NCBI GenBank assembly: GCA_036346275.1
Contig: CM070721.1
Coordinates: 5,406,452-5,470,451 of the forward strand
Direction of reading: 5' to 3'
Origin: Otatea glauca
Lineage: Eukaryota; Streptophyta; Magnoliopsida; Poales; Poaceae
Length of the DNA stretch: 64,000 bases
The position numbers and the translations under genes were made by a program. Below are positions 24,001 through 34,699 of this stretch, in pieces. The notes under the pieces were generated by a model. The model made no database searches and was not told the DNA's origin. It saw only the letters and a list, made by a program, of their open reading frames with translations. The number at the start of each line of letters is the position of its first letter. The first letter of the stretch is position 1.

Positions 24001-24190
24001 TATATATTTTGTTTTCTAGCCGTTGTCCTCACCGGTTCCTAGCCGTCGTTGGCTAAGAATTTACCACGCTATAATAGTTAAGAGAATATGACTAGTGGAA
24101 GGACCCGTGGTACGTAAGGACGAGTGTGCAGATAGTTCGTAGGTTCCTACGGAAGCAGGCTAGAAGGCTCTGAAATTGCTCAGACACGAG

Positions 24191-24509
24191 CAGGTTTCAA
24201 AAACTGGCGAAAGCAGTTTCAAAACCGCGGTTTTCGATTTTATCGTTACGTTCGAGATTTAAAACCGCTCGGTAAATCAGTCTAATTAAAAAAAAATTAA
24301 AAAAAATTGCAAAAAATTATGCATTGAAAACCACTCGCCATTTTCAAGAAACATTCAATTAGTCGGTTGATTTTCAGCGAAAACCGAACGGTTTTCAATT
24401 TTATTTTTTCAAAAAATTTTAATTTCTTAACCATTCAATTTCTGACGTTTTTTTAGCAGCTTTTTACAGTTTTCGAAACACGAATTTCGAACCGATTTTC
24501 TAAACCGTG
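24191..24509. mobile_element. hAT-like MITE, copy B
   Basis: It begins CAGGTTTCAAAAACTGG and ends in a partial inverted repeat (TTTCTAAACCGTG). It is flanked by GACACGAG (24183-24190) and GACAGGAG (24510-24517), an 8-bp target duplication with one mismatch. This copy retains the left CAGG terminus that copy A has lost. Confidence 0.75.
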
Positions 24510-25017
24510 GACAGGAGCCTATTTTTTTCAATACAGATATCACCCTGCAACACGGACAACGAATCAGGAGGTGACACCAAACTACGTCAGAAGCAAATTT
24601 TGCGGCGCAGGCTGCTGCTGATAGTCATGTACAAGGCCATTGCTCTCACGAAACGAGATTCAGAAGGTTTAGGGAGGAGTTGGGAGGGGTTAGAGATGAG
24701 AGAGAGGCGTACATGGTGTTGGACACAAAAAATAAAAACAAAAATCAACTAAAAGATACCTTCCATTTACAAGCTAGCACACAAACCACTGAGCTACCGA
24801 GTCCTTTTTGACTTACATTGCTTCAATTTCTCATGTTATGCTTGCTTACAGGACAATACTGTGCATTTATACATGCTCAAAGACTGAACTCCACGGTCGA
24901 CTCGACTACAACTTAGTATACTACTCGGACGTCTAAGAACTTTTCGAAACAAACTTTCCTAATTACAAGATTAACTCTATCAATCACCCTCTTAATCTTG
25001 TAACTTAACTCTAACTT

Positions 25018-25890
25018 GTTGAGATAATCGGTCTCAACTACGATTTGCTAAACGCATACTAAATACAGGATAGTGGACGCATCTCCAAGGAGTTATGTCT
25101 TCTTCTTCTTGGTCATACCACCGTGACACACCTCATGATGATTATTGACCTTTTGCCTCGGCTCAATTATCTTTTCACGGTGTTGAGATAATCGGTCTCA
25201 ACTACGATTTGCTAAGCGCATACTAAATACGGGATAGTGGACAATCACCCTCTTAATCTTGTAACTTAACTCTAACTTGTTGAGATAATCGGTCTCAACT
25301 ACGATTTGCTAAGCGCATACTAAATACGAGGATAGTGGGCGCATCTCAAGGAGTTATGTCTTCTTCTTCTGGTCATACCACTGGTGACACACCTCGCCGA
25401 TGATTATTGACCTTTTGCCTCAGCTCCAATTATCTTTTCACCGGTGTTGAGATAATCGGTCTCAACTACGATTTGCTAAACGCATACTAAATACAGGATA
25501 GTGGACAATCACCCTCTTAATCTTGTAACTTAACTCTAACTTGTTGAGATAATCGGTCTCAACTACGATTTGCTAAACGCATACTAAATACAGGATAGTG
25601 GACGCATCTCCAAGGAGTTATGTCTTCTTCTTGCTGGTCATACCACTGGTGACACACCTCGCCGATGATTATTGACCTTTTGCCTCAGCTCCAATTATCT
25701 TTTCACCGGTGTTGAGATAATCGGTCTCAACTACGATTTGCTAAACGCATACTAAATACAGGATAGTGGACGCATCTCCAAGGAGTTATGTCTTCTTCTT
25801 GCTGCTCATACCACTGGTGACACACCTCGCCGATGATTATTGACCTTTTGCCTCAGCTCCAATTATCTTTTCACCGGTAACACAACTTGA
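25018..25890. repeat. Composite tandem repeat of about 165- and 97-bp units
   Basis: GTTGAGATAATCGGTCTCAAC recurs near 25018, 25182, 25279, 25446, 25539 and 25709. Long units (to a CACCGGTGTTGAG junction) alternate with short units that jump to CAATCACCCTCTTAATC. Copy A has one unit at the matching place (7561-7740), so the array grew after the duplication. Units differ mainly at CTG, CAG and CCGG words. Confidence 0.85.
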
Positions 25891-25902
25891 CGGTGACGCG
25901 AA

Positions 25903-26118
25903 CTCGCATTAGAGCTTACCCACGAGAGAACTTAGACACACCTACAAGAACTCTCTCATGCACACACACATCTAGAACGACGGTCACAACTCCTCAACAT
26001 TCTGGACTCCTCGCATTAGAGCTTACCCACGAGAGAACTTAGACACACCTACAAGAACTCTCTCATGCACACACACATCTAGAACGACGGTCACAACTCC
26101 TCAACATTCTGGACTCCT
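25903..26118. repeat. Two tandem copies of a 105-bp end segment
   Basis: The segment from CGCATTAGAGCTTACCCACG to CAACATTCTGGACTCCTC occurs at about 25908-26013 and again at 26012-26118, almost identical. The first copy is the end of duplication B and the second is an extra copy. Confidence 0.8.
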
Positions 26119-26606
26119 CTTGGTACACAAAAATACGTAGCTTTGATCGTCTTCTCGACAAGACACGCAGATGGCCATCAATGCGATCTTGTCATGCCCG
26201 TTGTCGACGACACTCGCCAATAGCAGGTTTTAGGAAGACACACCTATCTACCCTTCCGCCTTCATATCTTCTCTTTTCTTCTTTTTTTTCTATCACCTTT
26301 TTTTGTTTCCTTTGTTTGTCTATTACTCTGCTATGTTGCTGCCGATGGAAAAAATAGCAGATTTCTCTTGCTGCCTCTCGAATGTCGCTTGTGACGTCTT
26401 TTTCTTTCTCCAACCACACATCTGCACACACCCTTCTGCTGCTGCACGTACGCCACTCCACGTACCTCCTGCTACATCTGCATGGCGTATGAGACCCTCG
26501 CGCGGAGCTCCTCTTCCGTCGCACTTGCGCCGCCGCACGGTCCTCACGCAGCCCCCATGCTTCACACGTCGGCTAAATGCCGTGTGGTTGCCACCCGAGA
26601 GTCTCC
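26119..26606. other. Unassigned stretch
   Basis: Pyrimidine-rich sequence (TTCTTCTTTTTTTTC near 26280) followed by GC-richer sequence with short ORFs on both strands. None shows a domain I recognise. Confidence 0.4.
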
Positions 26607-26862
26607 TCAACTAAAAGAGGCTGCCTTCAAGTCTCGAACTTGTGACCTTCGATTTACAAGTCAGCACACAAACCACTGAGCTACCAAGCCCTTCTTGACT
26701 TACATTGCTTCAACATCTCATGTTATGCTTGCTTAATACTATGACTTTATACACGCTCAAAGACCGAACTCCACGGTCGACTCGGCTACAACTCAGTATA
26801 CTACTCAGACATCTAAGAACTTTCCAAAACTAACTTTCCTAATTACAAGATTAACTCTATCA
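26607..26862. repeat. Third fragment of the duplicated sequence, with tRNA-like segment
   Basis: 26709-26862 matches 7370-7530 of copy A and 24835-24985 of copy B. Before it lies the best tRNA-like copy (minus strand): A-box at plus 26673-26683, B-box GTTCGAGAC at plus 26631-26639, 4-bp T-stem CAAG/CTTG. The fragment ends abruptly at AACTCTATCA. It looks like a separate copy of the same repeat rather than part of the tandem pair. Confidence 0.65.
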
Positions 26863-27627
26863 TACGGCAGAGGAGCTTCCGGTCGAGAGGAGGAAGATGA
26901 TGCCATGGAGGCGAGGATGGCCGCCGCCGTTCTTAGGGAGTCGACGATCCATCCCGCTCTTGGGAAGTGGAATTGGGTTCTAAAGCTTCGACGGCCAGCG
27001 CACGTATCGCAAGAGCAACCCCGCCCGGCCGCTGCTCGCCGGAGTTCCAACGCCCTTCGAGCATCGGCGGCCCGCCTATCCTTCGGTCCTTCTTGAGCAG
27101 AGACCAGGATGGTCGTAAAGTCGTAACTCGTAAACGAAACGAAACAAGGGTCTCCGTCAAAAAAAAAAGTAATTTCAGCCGCGTTCCTCGACTCGATCTG
27201 GGCCACTCAATTAGATCGAACAATTAAAGAAGGTCGATATTTGGACCGTGGATTTCCATCGCGAACATAGGCGGACACGGATGGTAACACGAAAAATGCT
27301 GTAGGGTCTCTTTTGTAAAAATCTACCTCTCTGACATGTGGGCTCGCAACCCTTCAGATCCACAAGTCGGTGTAGAACACGAGACCAAGTGCAGTGCAAA
27401 CGAAAACCGCAATTAGACAAGGGCCCCCGTGGAAAAATTACAAACACTGCACTCCCAACTCAATCTGGGCCGCTCAAGTCGATCGCCCGCGCGTCCGCCG
27501 AGCGAAACAAACCACCGCAAACGCGGGCGCGGGCGCGCCATGCGCGCAGTAACAACCTCCGCGCCGCGCGCGAGAACGACGGCACGGCTCCCCTCCCCGG
27601 ATCTCGCCGCTCGCACCCACCGCGCCC
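26863..27627. other. Upstream region of the first DUF569 gene
   Basis: No gene is seen. The words ATCTGGGCC-(A/G)-CTCAA occur twice (about 27197 and 27463), a small local repeat. GC content rises sharply towards the start codon at 27628. I see no clear TATA box. Confidence 0.4.
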
Positions 27628-29191
27628 ATGGAGGCGTTCGGCGAGGCGGCTTTCCTGCGCCTCCTGAGCCGCTCGTCAGACGGCAGGTACCTCTTCGCCG
27701 ACAAGGACGGGCGCGGCGTCTCCCTCGACCCCCGCCGCGCCCTCCTCAACACCGTCTGGGCTGTCGAGCGCGCCCCCAGCGCCCATTTCCGCCTCCGCGG
27801 CGCGTACGGCTTCTACCTCGCCGAGCCCGCTGTGACGGTCACCGGACGTCTTCGACGAGCTCCCCGCCGGTGCCATCCTGTGGCAGCCCATCGCGGTGGG
27901 CGACGACGTCGTCATGCTCCGCGCGGCGTCCTCGCGGCGGATGATCCGCGCCAGCTCCGGCCGTTTCCCGCTGTGGCAAGGCTCCGTCACCTTCGACGCG
28001 CCGGAGAACATCTGCGGCGGCATGCTGTGGAGGGTCCAGGTCGTTCCCGAGAGGCCCACCTGGCCCTTCTTCCCAGTGCCTACAGAAGTAAGCATTCGTG
28101 CGTCAACTTCGAAACGTTCGACATTTGCAATGTGCAAGATCACGATGGTTTCTTGTTGGTTTCGCTGTCAGCACCGGGGAGTGGGGACGCGGGACATCCG
28201 GTACGCGGAGGGCGCGGAGGAGGACGGCAGCATCGGCGGCGATGGCGCATGGAGGGCGGCACATGCAGTACCATGACCGGAGCGTGATGATGCTGAGGAG
28301 GGAGCTGGCCCAGCAGCTACACCCGCTTCTCGTCATCTGCGCCAAGGCCGGGCGGCACGGCGCGCTGACGCCGCTGCTCATCGACTTGCCTCGCGGCAGC
28401 AGGCCCATGGACTTCGTCATGGTTCGGATTTACACCAGAGGTGAGGCTGATCTACACTTCATCGTGGAGTGCAGGATCAATTTCTTCTGGTCGTCTGATA
28501 GATGAATATATGATGTGTGAGCACTGCTAATGACTTAGCTGTCCAATTAATCCCATAATAAGTGCTAGAAGTGCTATATCAACAAATTTCGAATGGAGGA
28601 GTTTGATTGCACGAATTTGTAGAGACCCAAACCTTTAACTTTGAGTAGACGGGCTTGGTAACGCAATTTTATGATGTACAGGGGTCCAATTCAAACAAAA
28701 TTATGTTTTCACCTTGTTTTCGCCCCTTGGAATTGGAATTTGTTTCTTTAATTGGATTCCAATTGTGATTTTAGGGTGGTTTCATCGCACAAAGGTGAAT
28801 TGTAGAGTATAGAGGGCCAGTATAATTTTCTCGGTAATTACAGTACAATACTTGCAACATTATCAGATTTTATTGAGCGTCCCTCAAAACATGTCAGTTG
28901 GGGAACTATTTTGAATAAAACACTTCACCCCTTGAGAGCTTAAATTGTTTGTCAGGCATCCAGGCAAGTAACAGTCCTTGAAGCTGCAATGCCTACTATA
29001 CTCTACGCTTGCTTGTCGGAGTTGTAGCATTTGTCAGTCATGTTTTTTCTGCTTTCTGATGACAGTAAGCACGCTTGCTTGGGCCTTGGCACACAATACG
29101 TAACTCGGCGTGTATTTCAGGTGTTCACTGCTCTGAACCATCTATGCTTTCAGTTGCAGGTTCCTTTAGATATCCCAATTGTGATGCCTGA
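27628..29191 (+). pseudogene. DUF569 (actin-crosslinking-like) gene, two frameshifts
   Basis: Three exons can be traced by comparison with the intact paralogue at 39631: 27628-28087, 28172-28440 and 29160-29191, with GT-AG introns. Exon 1 encodes a beta-trefoil-like DUF569 N-domain (RYLFADKDGRGVSLDPRRAL, then FDELPAGAILWQP). Exon 2 holds the C-domain (RDIRYAEG, then ALTPLLIDLPRGSRPMDF). Exon 3 gives the short tail RYPNCDA and a stop. The frame shifts once near 27835-27845 and once near 28250-28262, both in GC-rich coding sequence. All other junctions are in phase, so it is either a very recent pseudogene or a live gene with two assembly errors. DUF569 protein function in plants is not established. 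Confidence 0.8.
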
Positions 29192-30216
29192 AGCAGCCAG
29201 GGATGTCGAAGTCGATCAACAGTATTCAACACGCCAAATTTTGACAGAACTGGCCGAGCATATTGTGTTGGCTTCTCTTTTTGTCTCCTTTTCTTTCAGT
29301 TTAGATGATGTATGTACGCGAATTATCCCCGTGATATGCTATATGTTTGTTTTTGGTTCTATCGTACAATGTACAATGAACGTGTTTATCTGAAAATGGG
29401 TAAGAGAACACTGAAAACGGCGCCTGGGATGTAGAATTCTGAAACTGGGAAAGATTCTTTACAGCAGTCAGTGATGTGAAGTAGTATCACTTAAAAAAAG
29501 GAAAATTTAGTTTCATATCATTGAAATTAAGGTACCTAATTTAGCTATATACCACTCAACTTCTTTGGTTCAATTAAATATCACTCAAAATTCCGACCGT
29601 TACCGATTATACTGTGCACCGTATGTTAGTTACCAGGATGATGCTGAAATTAGGGAGCCCTCGTTATTTTTTCAGGACAAAGATTCACATCAAGCCACTA
29701 GAGTTCGTTGTATATCCTTAATTTCCAAACCGCAGCCAATCTACTGATGTCGCACGCGGGAATTTTTCCCTAAATCTTGAGGGAATTGAACTATTTCCTG
29801 ATAAAATCATGCGAAATTCCTGTTAAAAGGCCCTGAAATTCGAACCAGAAACAGAAACAAGAATTGTCATGGCATATATTGCTTTCAGAACTATTTTAAC
29901 TCCATATGTTGGAGCAAAATTATCGGGCAACCGCTTCCTTGCAGCAGCAAGATTTCGAATAAGCCCGACTAAACGAGGCATGAATTGAGACGCTGAATTC
30001 AGAAAGATGGCAAAAATCGACATGCACATTACTAAAACTGAGTTACACTGGACAGCAAGAAAAGAAAAGGCACTAATATACTGTTCCTTTCAGGCGCGAT
30101 TTCAGCAGAGCAGCGAAAACTTGAGATACGGCGATGAATCAATCATCCAACTCGGCAAGCTTGAGGGCCGAATCGATCTTAATCTGAAACCACCCTGAAA
30201 CTAAGTCTGGACACGA
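29192..30216. other. Intergenic region between the DUF569 gene and the Elf1 homologue
   Basis: AT-rich sequence with no supported gene. The nearest plus-strand ORFs (29031-29393, 30007-30198) overlap introns or untranslated sequence and carry no domain. Confidence 0.5.
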
Positions 30217-30507
30217 TCACGCATAGCCGCCGCCGGCATAGGACTCCCGGACGGCGCCCTCGTTGGCGCGCTCGCACTCGTCGATCCACTCGCTGTAGAC
30301 GTCGATGGGCTCGGTGAGCGCGTGGGGCTTGGTGGAGTAGGTCTCCTTGCAGACCCAGCAGGTGGCCTCGGCGATCATGAGCTTGAGGTCGATGCTGCAC
30401 TCGACGCTGCCGGCGTGGTTGCAGAACGGGCAGCAGAAGGCCGTCTCCAGCTTCGCCGCCTTCTTCCGCGGCGCCGCCTTGGGCCTCTTCGACTTCCTCT
30501 TCCCCAT
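30217..30507 (-). CDS. Transcription elongation factor 1 homologue (Elf1 family)
   Basis: An intact single-exon ORF of 96 residues, the usual length for the family. The N-terminus is strongly basic (MGKRKSKRPKAAPRKK), as in eukaryotic Elf1 proteins. A zinc ribbon follows with Cys26 and Cys29 (CPFC) and Cys50 and Cys53 (CWVC), then the conserved block ALTEPIDVYSEWIDECERAN. Only the last dozen residues (EGAVRESYAGGGYA) are family-variable. Elf1 binds elongating RNA polymerase II and helps it pass nucleosomes; it acts in the nucleus. The protein is unbroken, unlike the neighbouring DUF569 gene, so the sequence here is of good quality. Start choice is clear from the conserved N-terminus. Confidence 0.95.
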   Translation of the reverse strand: MGKRKSKRPKAAPRKKAAKLETAFCCPFCNHAGSVECSIDLKLMIAEATCWVCKETYSTKPHALTEPIDVYSEWIDECERANEGAVRESYAGGGYA

Positions 30508-30895
30508 GGATCTCTGATGAACTAGCGGACTCTGATGCTCGCAGCGGCAATCACAAGGTTTGCTGCGAGATCTGTCAAGAGAAGAATGAGACGAGACGAG
30601 CTGTTGTGCTGCGTAGAGGCGCCCTGGGTAGCTTACTTACATAGATGGGGAGGAGCTCTGTGTTCGTGGTTAGCCGTGTCCGAACCGGACTCGCCTTTGG
30701 CCCCTTTCCTTCCGATAGCCTTGGCCTTGCTAGTTGATAACCGACATGCGCCCCGAGTCCGAGTCGGATTGTGCCTCTGGAATCTAGATACCTCTCCACG
30801 CGTAGCGTGTTAACGGGCTGTGGGCGTCTGTTTGGTTGACCCTATTTCGGCTTGTTAAATTGTATAGAATTGACCACTTTTCTAGCTCTTTACTT

Positions 30896-31200
30896 CTTCT
30901 TTTTTTAATCTAGCCCCTCCGTAAACGTATTTGCAAATCTAACACTTTTTTCATCACGGAAGACGCGACAGATGACATTTGTCTGTTGCAGCGTTCGGGG
31001 AGCGTGGGAGGCCAGCAACCACGGCATGGGCGAGCGAGTGAAGAAGGAGCCGACGTAGCTGCGGTTGGGAAGCGTGGGAGGGGATCTACCGTGACCGGCG
31101 AGCGCGGGAGGCGCTTTGGCGGTAGAGGAGCATGGAAAGTGCTTTTCGTGGTGAGGACGGAGCTAGATTTGCAATTCCATTCGAAAGAGTGTTAAATTTG
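30896..31200. repeat. Dispersed element with AAATCTAG-type ends, member 1
   Basis: The left part reads TTTTTTAATCTAGCCCCTCCG then TTGCAAATCTAACAC; the right part reads GAGCTAGATTTGCAATTCC then TTAAATTTGCAACAAAAAAA. The ends are inverted relative to each other around a GC-rich centre. Four other segments in the window have the same plan (35668-35945, 38868-39295, 46145-46400, 62520-62885). Class unknown. Confidence 0.5.
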
Positions 31201-31460
31201 CAACAAAAAAAGAGAGAAGGGTGCTAAAAAAATGATCAATTCAAGTAGCAACTAATGAAAGGATCCTACTTTATAAAAAGAAAAGAAACGATAAATTAAG
31301 AAATCGCTCGACGATTCATCCATTTAACTCAAAATAGGAGGGTGCATGAGGTAGGGGCACTTAAGCCGGTGGGCGATCATCTTAATGGGAGGATTTGCCA
31401 GCAAAGAACCTTACTTCAGTATTTGCCACTCAATGTCTCTTTAGCATATATGTCCTGGTG

Positions 31461-31686
31461 TGTTGGAGATAACTTAATATCTCTAACTATCATATCTTTT
31501 GGTTTTACTCATAGTTTGTTAGGAGTAGTTTTCTACAACTAGGACTCTTTGGCTATATAAGCCAACCCTATGTACTTGTAATCTTTGAAGCATTATAGTG
31601 CATTGTTTCCCGTGATTTTTTCCCGCAAGAGTTTTTCCACGTTAAATCCTGTCTCCAGTTATTATGCTGTGCATCGATCCCTAACA
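31461..31686 (+). repeat. 5' LTR of the non-autonomous element
   Basis: Starts TGTTGGAGATAAC and ends CCCTAACA. It matches 33472-33697 over its whole 226 bp with few substitutions and no length difference. Confidence 0.92.
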
Positions 31687-33471
31687 AGTGGTATCAGAGC
31701 CATGTATCTAGTATTTCCGATCTAGCGTCGCCGTCCTTCATCGCGCGCTGTTGTCCAGCCTCCGGCCGGCCCCGCCTCCATCGTCGCCTTCGGTCGCCCT
31801 TCATCGTCAGCCTCACGCCGCTCCGGCGCATGCGACCGTCGGCTCCCATCGCCTGTCATCCGCACCTCGGCCGGCTCGGCCGCTCGAGCCGCTTCGTCTT
31901 CCGGCTGGCCCGACGCACACCGGCCGCCTTCGTGCGGTCACCGCACTGCTCGCCCGTCGCGTCGTCGGCTTCCTCGCCGGTCTCGCCTCTGCGCCGTCGC
32001 ACTCCCTCCGCGCCGGCCCGTGTGGCCCGCGCCCGAGTCGTTCGTCACCGCCGGCTTCCCACCGAGAGGAGCGCTCGCCCGCGAAGACTTGAACTTCCAT
32101 CCGGACTTAGTTGCTGAACTTACATCCCGTGAAGAAACATCTCTGGACTAGAAGTGCTGGACTTAAGCATCGTGCCTTTTTTGCATGCACAAGTTCCAAT
32201 GAGAGGCAGTCATTGATTTTTCGTGACTGGATTTGAATCAGAACGTGAAGAATATTGCAGTGCGCAATCAGGAAGTTTTAAGGAGACTAGAGCTTTCTAG
32301 CTTTTAGGCTATATATTATTGACGGTACTTCATGCACAATTCATATCTATTATTTTATACTTATTATTGACGGGATATCATGTGCACATTTAGACTTTCA
32401 TGTTTATTATTGGCGGAATTTCATGTGGATTTCATTCATTGCAATTAATGCTTTTATGCATATTCTTGGCGGATTTTCATTGCAAGTCAGGCGGAATTTA
32501 TCATTGGGTAGATTTTCTTCGACGTTTCATTGTCGATCTATCATTGGCGGATTCTTGGAAATTTTCTTCAATGTTTCATCGTCGATTTGTTTGACGTTTC
32601 ATCGTCTACATTGGAGACTTTGGAAAAAAAATTATCAATTGAGGAGACAACTGCATGTGGTGTTTCATCACCGTTTATTGGAATTTGGTGTTTCATCACC
32701 ATTATCTTGGTGTTTTATTCACCATTCATTTGGAATCTGATGACACTCTGATGGTTGCATTATACTCTTCGGAGTTTTTCTAGTGAAAGTTTTGCTCCAA
32801 TGTCATTTTTCAGATGAAGTATTGAAGTGCAAGGAGTTTTCTTCTGCGTGGATACTACAACGTTCTTTTTGTTGTCTCTGCTCGATATGAGGGGTCTACT
32901 GCAATTTATACTCCATTGTCAGCACGACAGCTTTCCTTCATCTTGACATTTTTTGTGGGAGCAGCTACAACCATATTATGGATTTTCAGTAGGCAGTTTG
33001 CTGAATTTTATGTTCTATGTCGAGCATTCCAAAAGTCCATATTATGAGTTCTTCACTATCTACCCAGCATCTCAGGTAATGTCTTGACTTATGCCGTTTG
33101 ATGATTGAGCATTTGTTTCAGGAGGTCAGTTACACAGGTTCAGACTTTTCTGGGGTTATGAATCCTTGAAGACTCAGATTTCTTCGTCTGTTTTGTTACA
33201 ACTGTGTTTGGATTGACTGTTCCAGTCTTTCTCTCGACCTGCTGGTGGTTTGCTCAATCTTGCTTTATTTATCAGAAGCGTTTGGACAAGACTGTTTCAG
33301 TCTTTTATACCCTTGGTGGTTTTTCGCACTACAAGTGTTTGGCTTGATTGTTTCAGTCTTCCTCGTTCAGTAGTCCTTTGGACTTTTAACGCACTTGTAT
33401 TCTTCGTGCTTAATTACCTTCAGGGTTTTTCGGAAACAACATTGTTATAGATTTTGAGTTTAGGGGAGGTT

Positions 33472-33697
33472 TATTGGAGATAACTCAATATCTCTAACTA
33501 CCATATCTTTTGGTTCTATCCATAGTTTGTTAGGAGTAGTCTTCTACAACTAGGACTCTTTGGCTATATAAGCCAACCCCCTGTACTTGTAATCTTTGAA
33601 GCATTATAGTGCATTGTTTCCCGTGGTTTTTTCCCGCAAGGGTTTTTTCACGTTAAATTCTGTCTCCAGTTATTATGCTGTGCATCGATCCCTAACA
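33472..33697 (+). repeat. 3' LTR of the non-autonomous element
   Basis: The same 226 bp as the 5' LTR. Its first bases are TATTGG rather than TGTTGG, one change in the terminal dinucleotide. It is followed directly by the TGGTG target duplication. Confidence 0.92.
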
Positions 33698-33702
33698 TGG
33701 TG

Positions 33703-34109
33703 TTATATGTCAATTGACACATTGAGCGATAAATTCTCGAATGTACCTCTTTGCGGTAGAAAATCATTAGTAGTTCCCTGTTGTTGACTGCCTCCGCTGG
33801 GCGGACGTTGTCCTGTCTCAGGCGAGCCGACCGGGCTGCGGCAAGTGTTCGTCGAGCCAGGCATGCCACAAGGTCTCAATCGTGCAGAGCTTCGCTCCTC
33901 CAGCTCCACAGCATGCCTCGAAAGTGCTAAATTACCTCTTCTGTGCGCTGTCCACTGCCTTCGACGAGAGGAGGGGTCGCTTCCTGACTTCCTACATTCT
34001 GAAGCTACATTTACTCTTCCGGTTAGCGTCGGATGCTTGCCGTGGTTCTTCGTGATGCTTTTGCTTTGGCTTGTCGTGCGGGTGTGTGTGGTGTTGGCGC
34101 TAGTGTAGT
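33703..34109. other. Unassigned sequence right of the LTR element
   Basis: Joined to 31342-31460 it forms the pre-insertion sequence. Short ORFs on both strands give no recognisable product. It may be the 5' part of the LINE fragment that follows. Confidence 0.35.
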
Positions 34110-34480
34110 CCAATGATGTGGTGGGCTCAAGTTGGTGAGCTATGATGGGATGTGTCGATGCACTTCAAGCCCTTGCAAGAGGTGAGGCTAGGATTCTCCG
34201 TGCCATTGCTTTTATTCTTCTCTCGCAAGCACTGTGCAATGGTGATTCTCTACATTTACTTGTTAACCAGTTTTGAAGCTTTTGTTTTGGCTCATGACAG
34301 TTGGCCAGTGTTTTGGTATTGTGCTTGTTAGTGTTAGGCCACTTAGCTGCCTATTTTAGAGGGGTTCCATCCTCGTCTGTGGTGTATTCCTATTGTGACC
34401 GGTGTTTGTAACTTTTTCTTTGTTTTACTCATACTTTATCAATATAAAAGACAGCTCTCCTGCATGTTCATTAAAAAAAC
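34110..34480 (+). mobile_element. 5'-truncated LINE (L1-type) 3' end
   Basis: The tail ATCAATATAAAAGACAGCTC, then TCCTGCATG and a short A-run (34473-34479), is the form seen at the 3' ends of grass L1 elements. The 5' boundary and target duplication were not found, so the left limit is approximate. Confidence 0.55.
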
Positions 34481-34699
34481 AAAGTTAGGTATCCTATGGA
34501 AAAAAAAAGATTCTATTCATTTTTGGGCAATCGGCAAATGAAAATTGATTTGGTAGAAGAAATTATAATCAAATTAGTTAAAGATAATAGGAATGCTACA
34601 GCATGGGAAGTTAAATCGGTGGTTAATTTGCAAGTTATAAACGATTGCATGTGTTGCTGTTTTTGAATTGTTAGCACGACTTTCGAGGCATGCTGTGGA

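Larger units (their letters stand above)
21016..26008. repeat. Right part of copy B of the tandem duplication
   Basis: This matches copy A from 3162 to 7849, including the palindrome-word block (21540-21860), the telomere-like motif and TATA (near 22560-22597), and the hAT MITE (24191-24509). It differs by a roughly 50-bp deletion near 24758 and by a local expansion at 25018-25890. About 145 bp of A (3016-3161) have no counterpart here. No coding gene is seen. Confidence 0.85.
31461..33697 (+). mobile_element. Complete non-autonomous LTR retrotransposon, 2.24 kb
   Basis: Two 226-bp LTRs (31461-31686 and 33472-33697) flank about 1.8 kb of internal sequence. The 5' LTR is followed by a perfect initiator-Met primer-binding site TGGTATCAGAGC at 31689-31700. 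A polypurine tract (TTTAGGGGAGG) precedes the 3' LTR. The flanks are TGGTG on both sides (31456-31460 and 33698-33702), a 5-bp target duplication. Each LTR has a CTATATAAG TATA box. The inside has no gag, protease or pol similarity; ORFs there are proline- and serine-rich in a GC-rich block (31740-32090) or low complexity. It must have been mobilised in trans. It is larger than typical TRIMs and smaller than LARDs. Confidence 0.92.

Noticed and set aside
25018..25890. CRISPR-like array
   Set aside because: Repeats are long, contiguous and without unique spacers, and the DNA is from a plant; this is an ordinary tandem repeat.
2498..26008. Copies A and B as the two LTRs of one giant retroelement
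   Set aside because: B follows A with no internal region, primer-binding site or polypurine tract between them; a tandem duplication fits better.
26616..26690. Functional tRNA gene on the minus strand
   Set aside because: A- and B-boxes are present but the acceptor stem does not pair and the sequence is part of a repeated unit; SINE-like or pseudogene.
27429..28143. ORFs overlapping the first DUF569 gene in other frames
   Set aside because: Shadows of a GC-rich exon. The frame encoding DUF569 motifs is the meaningful one.
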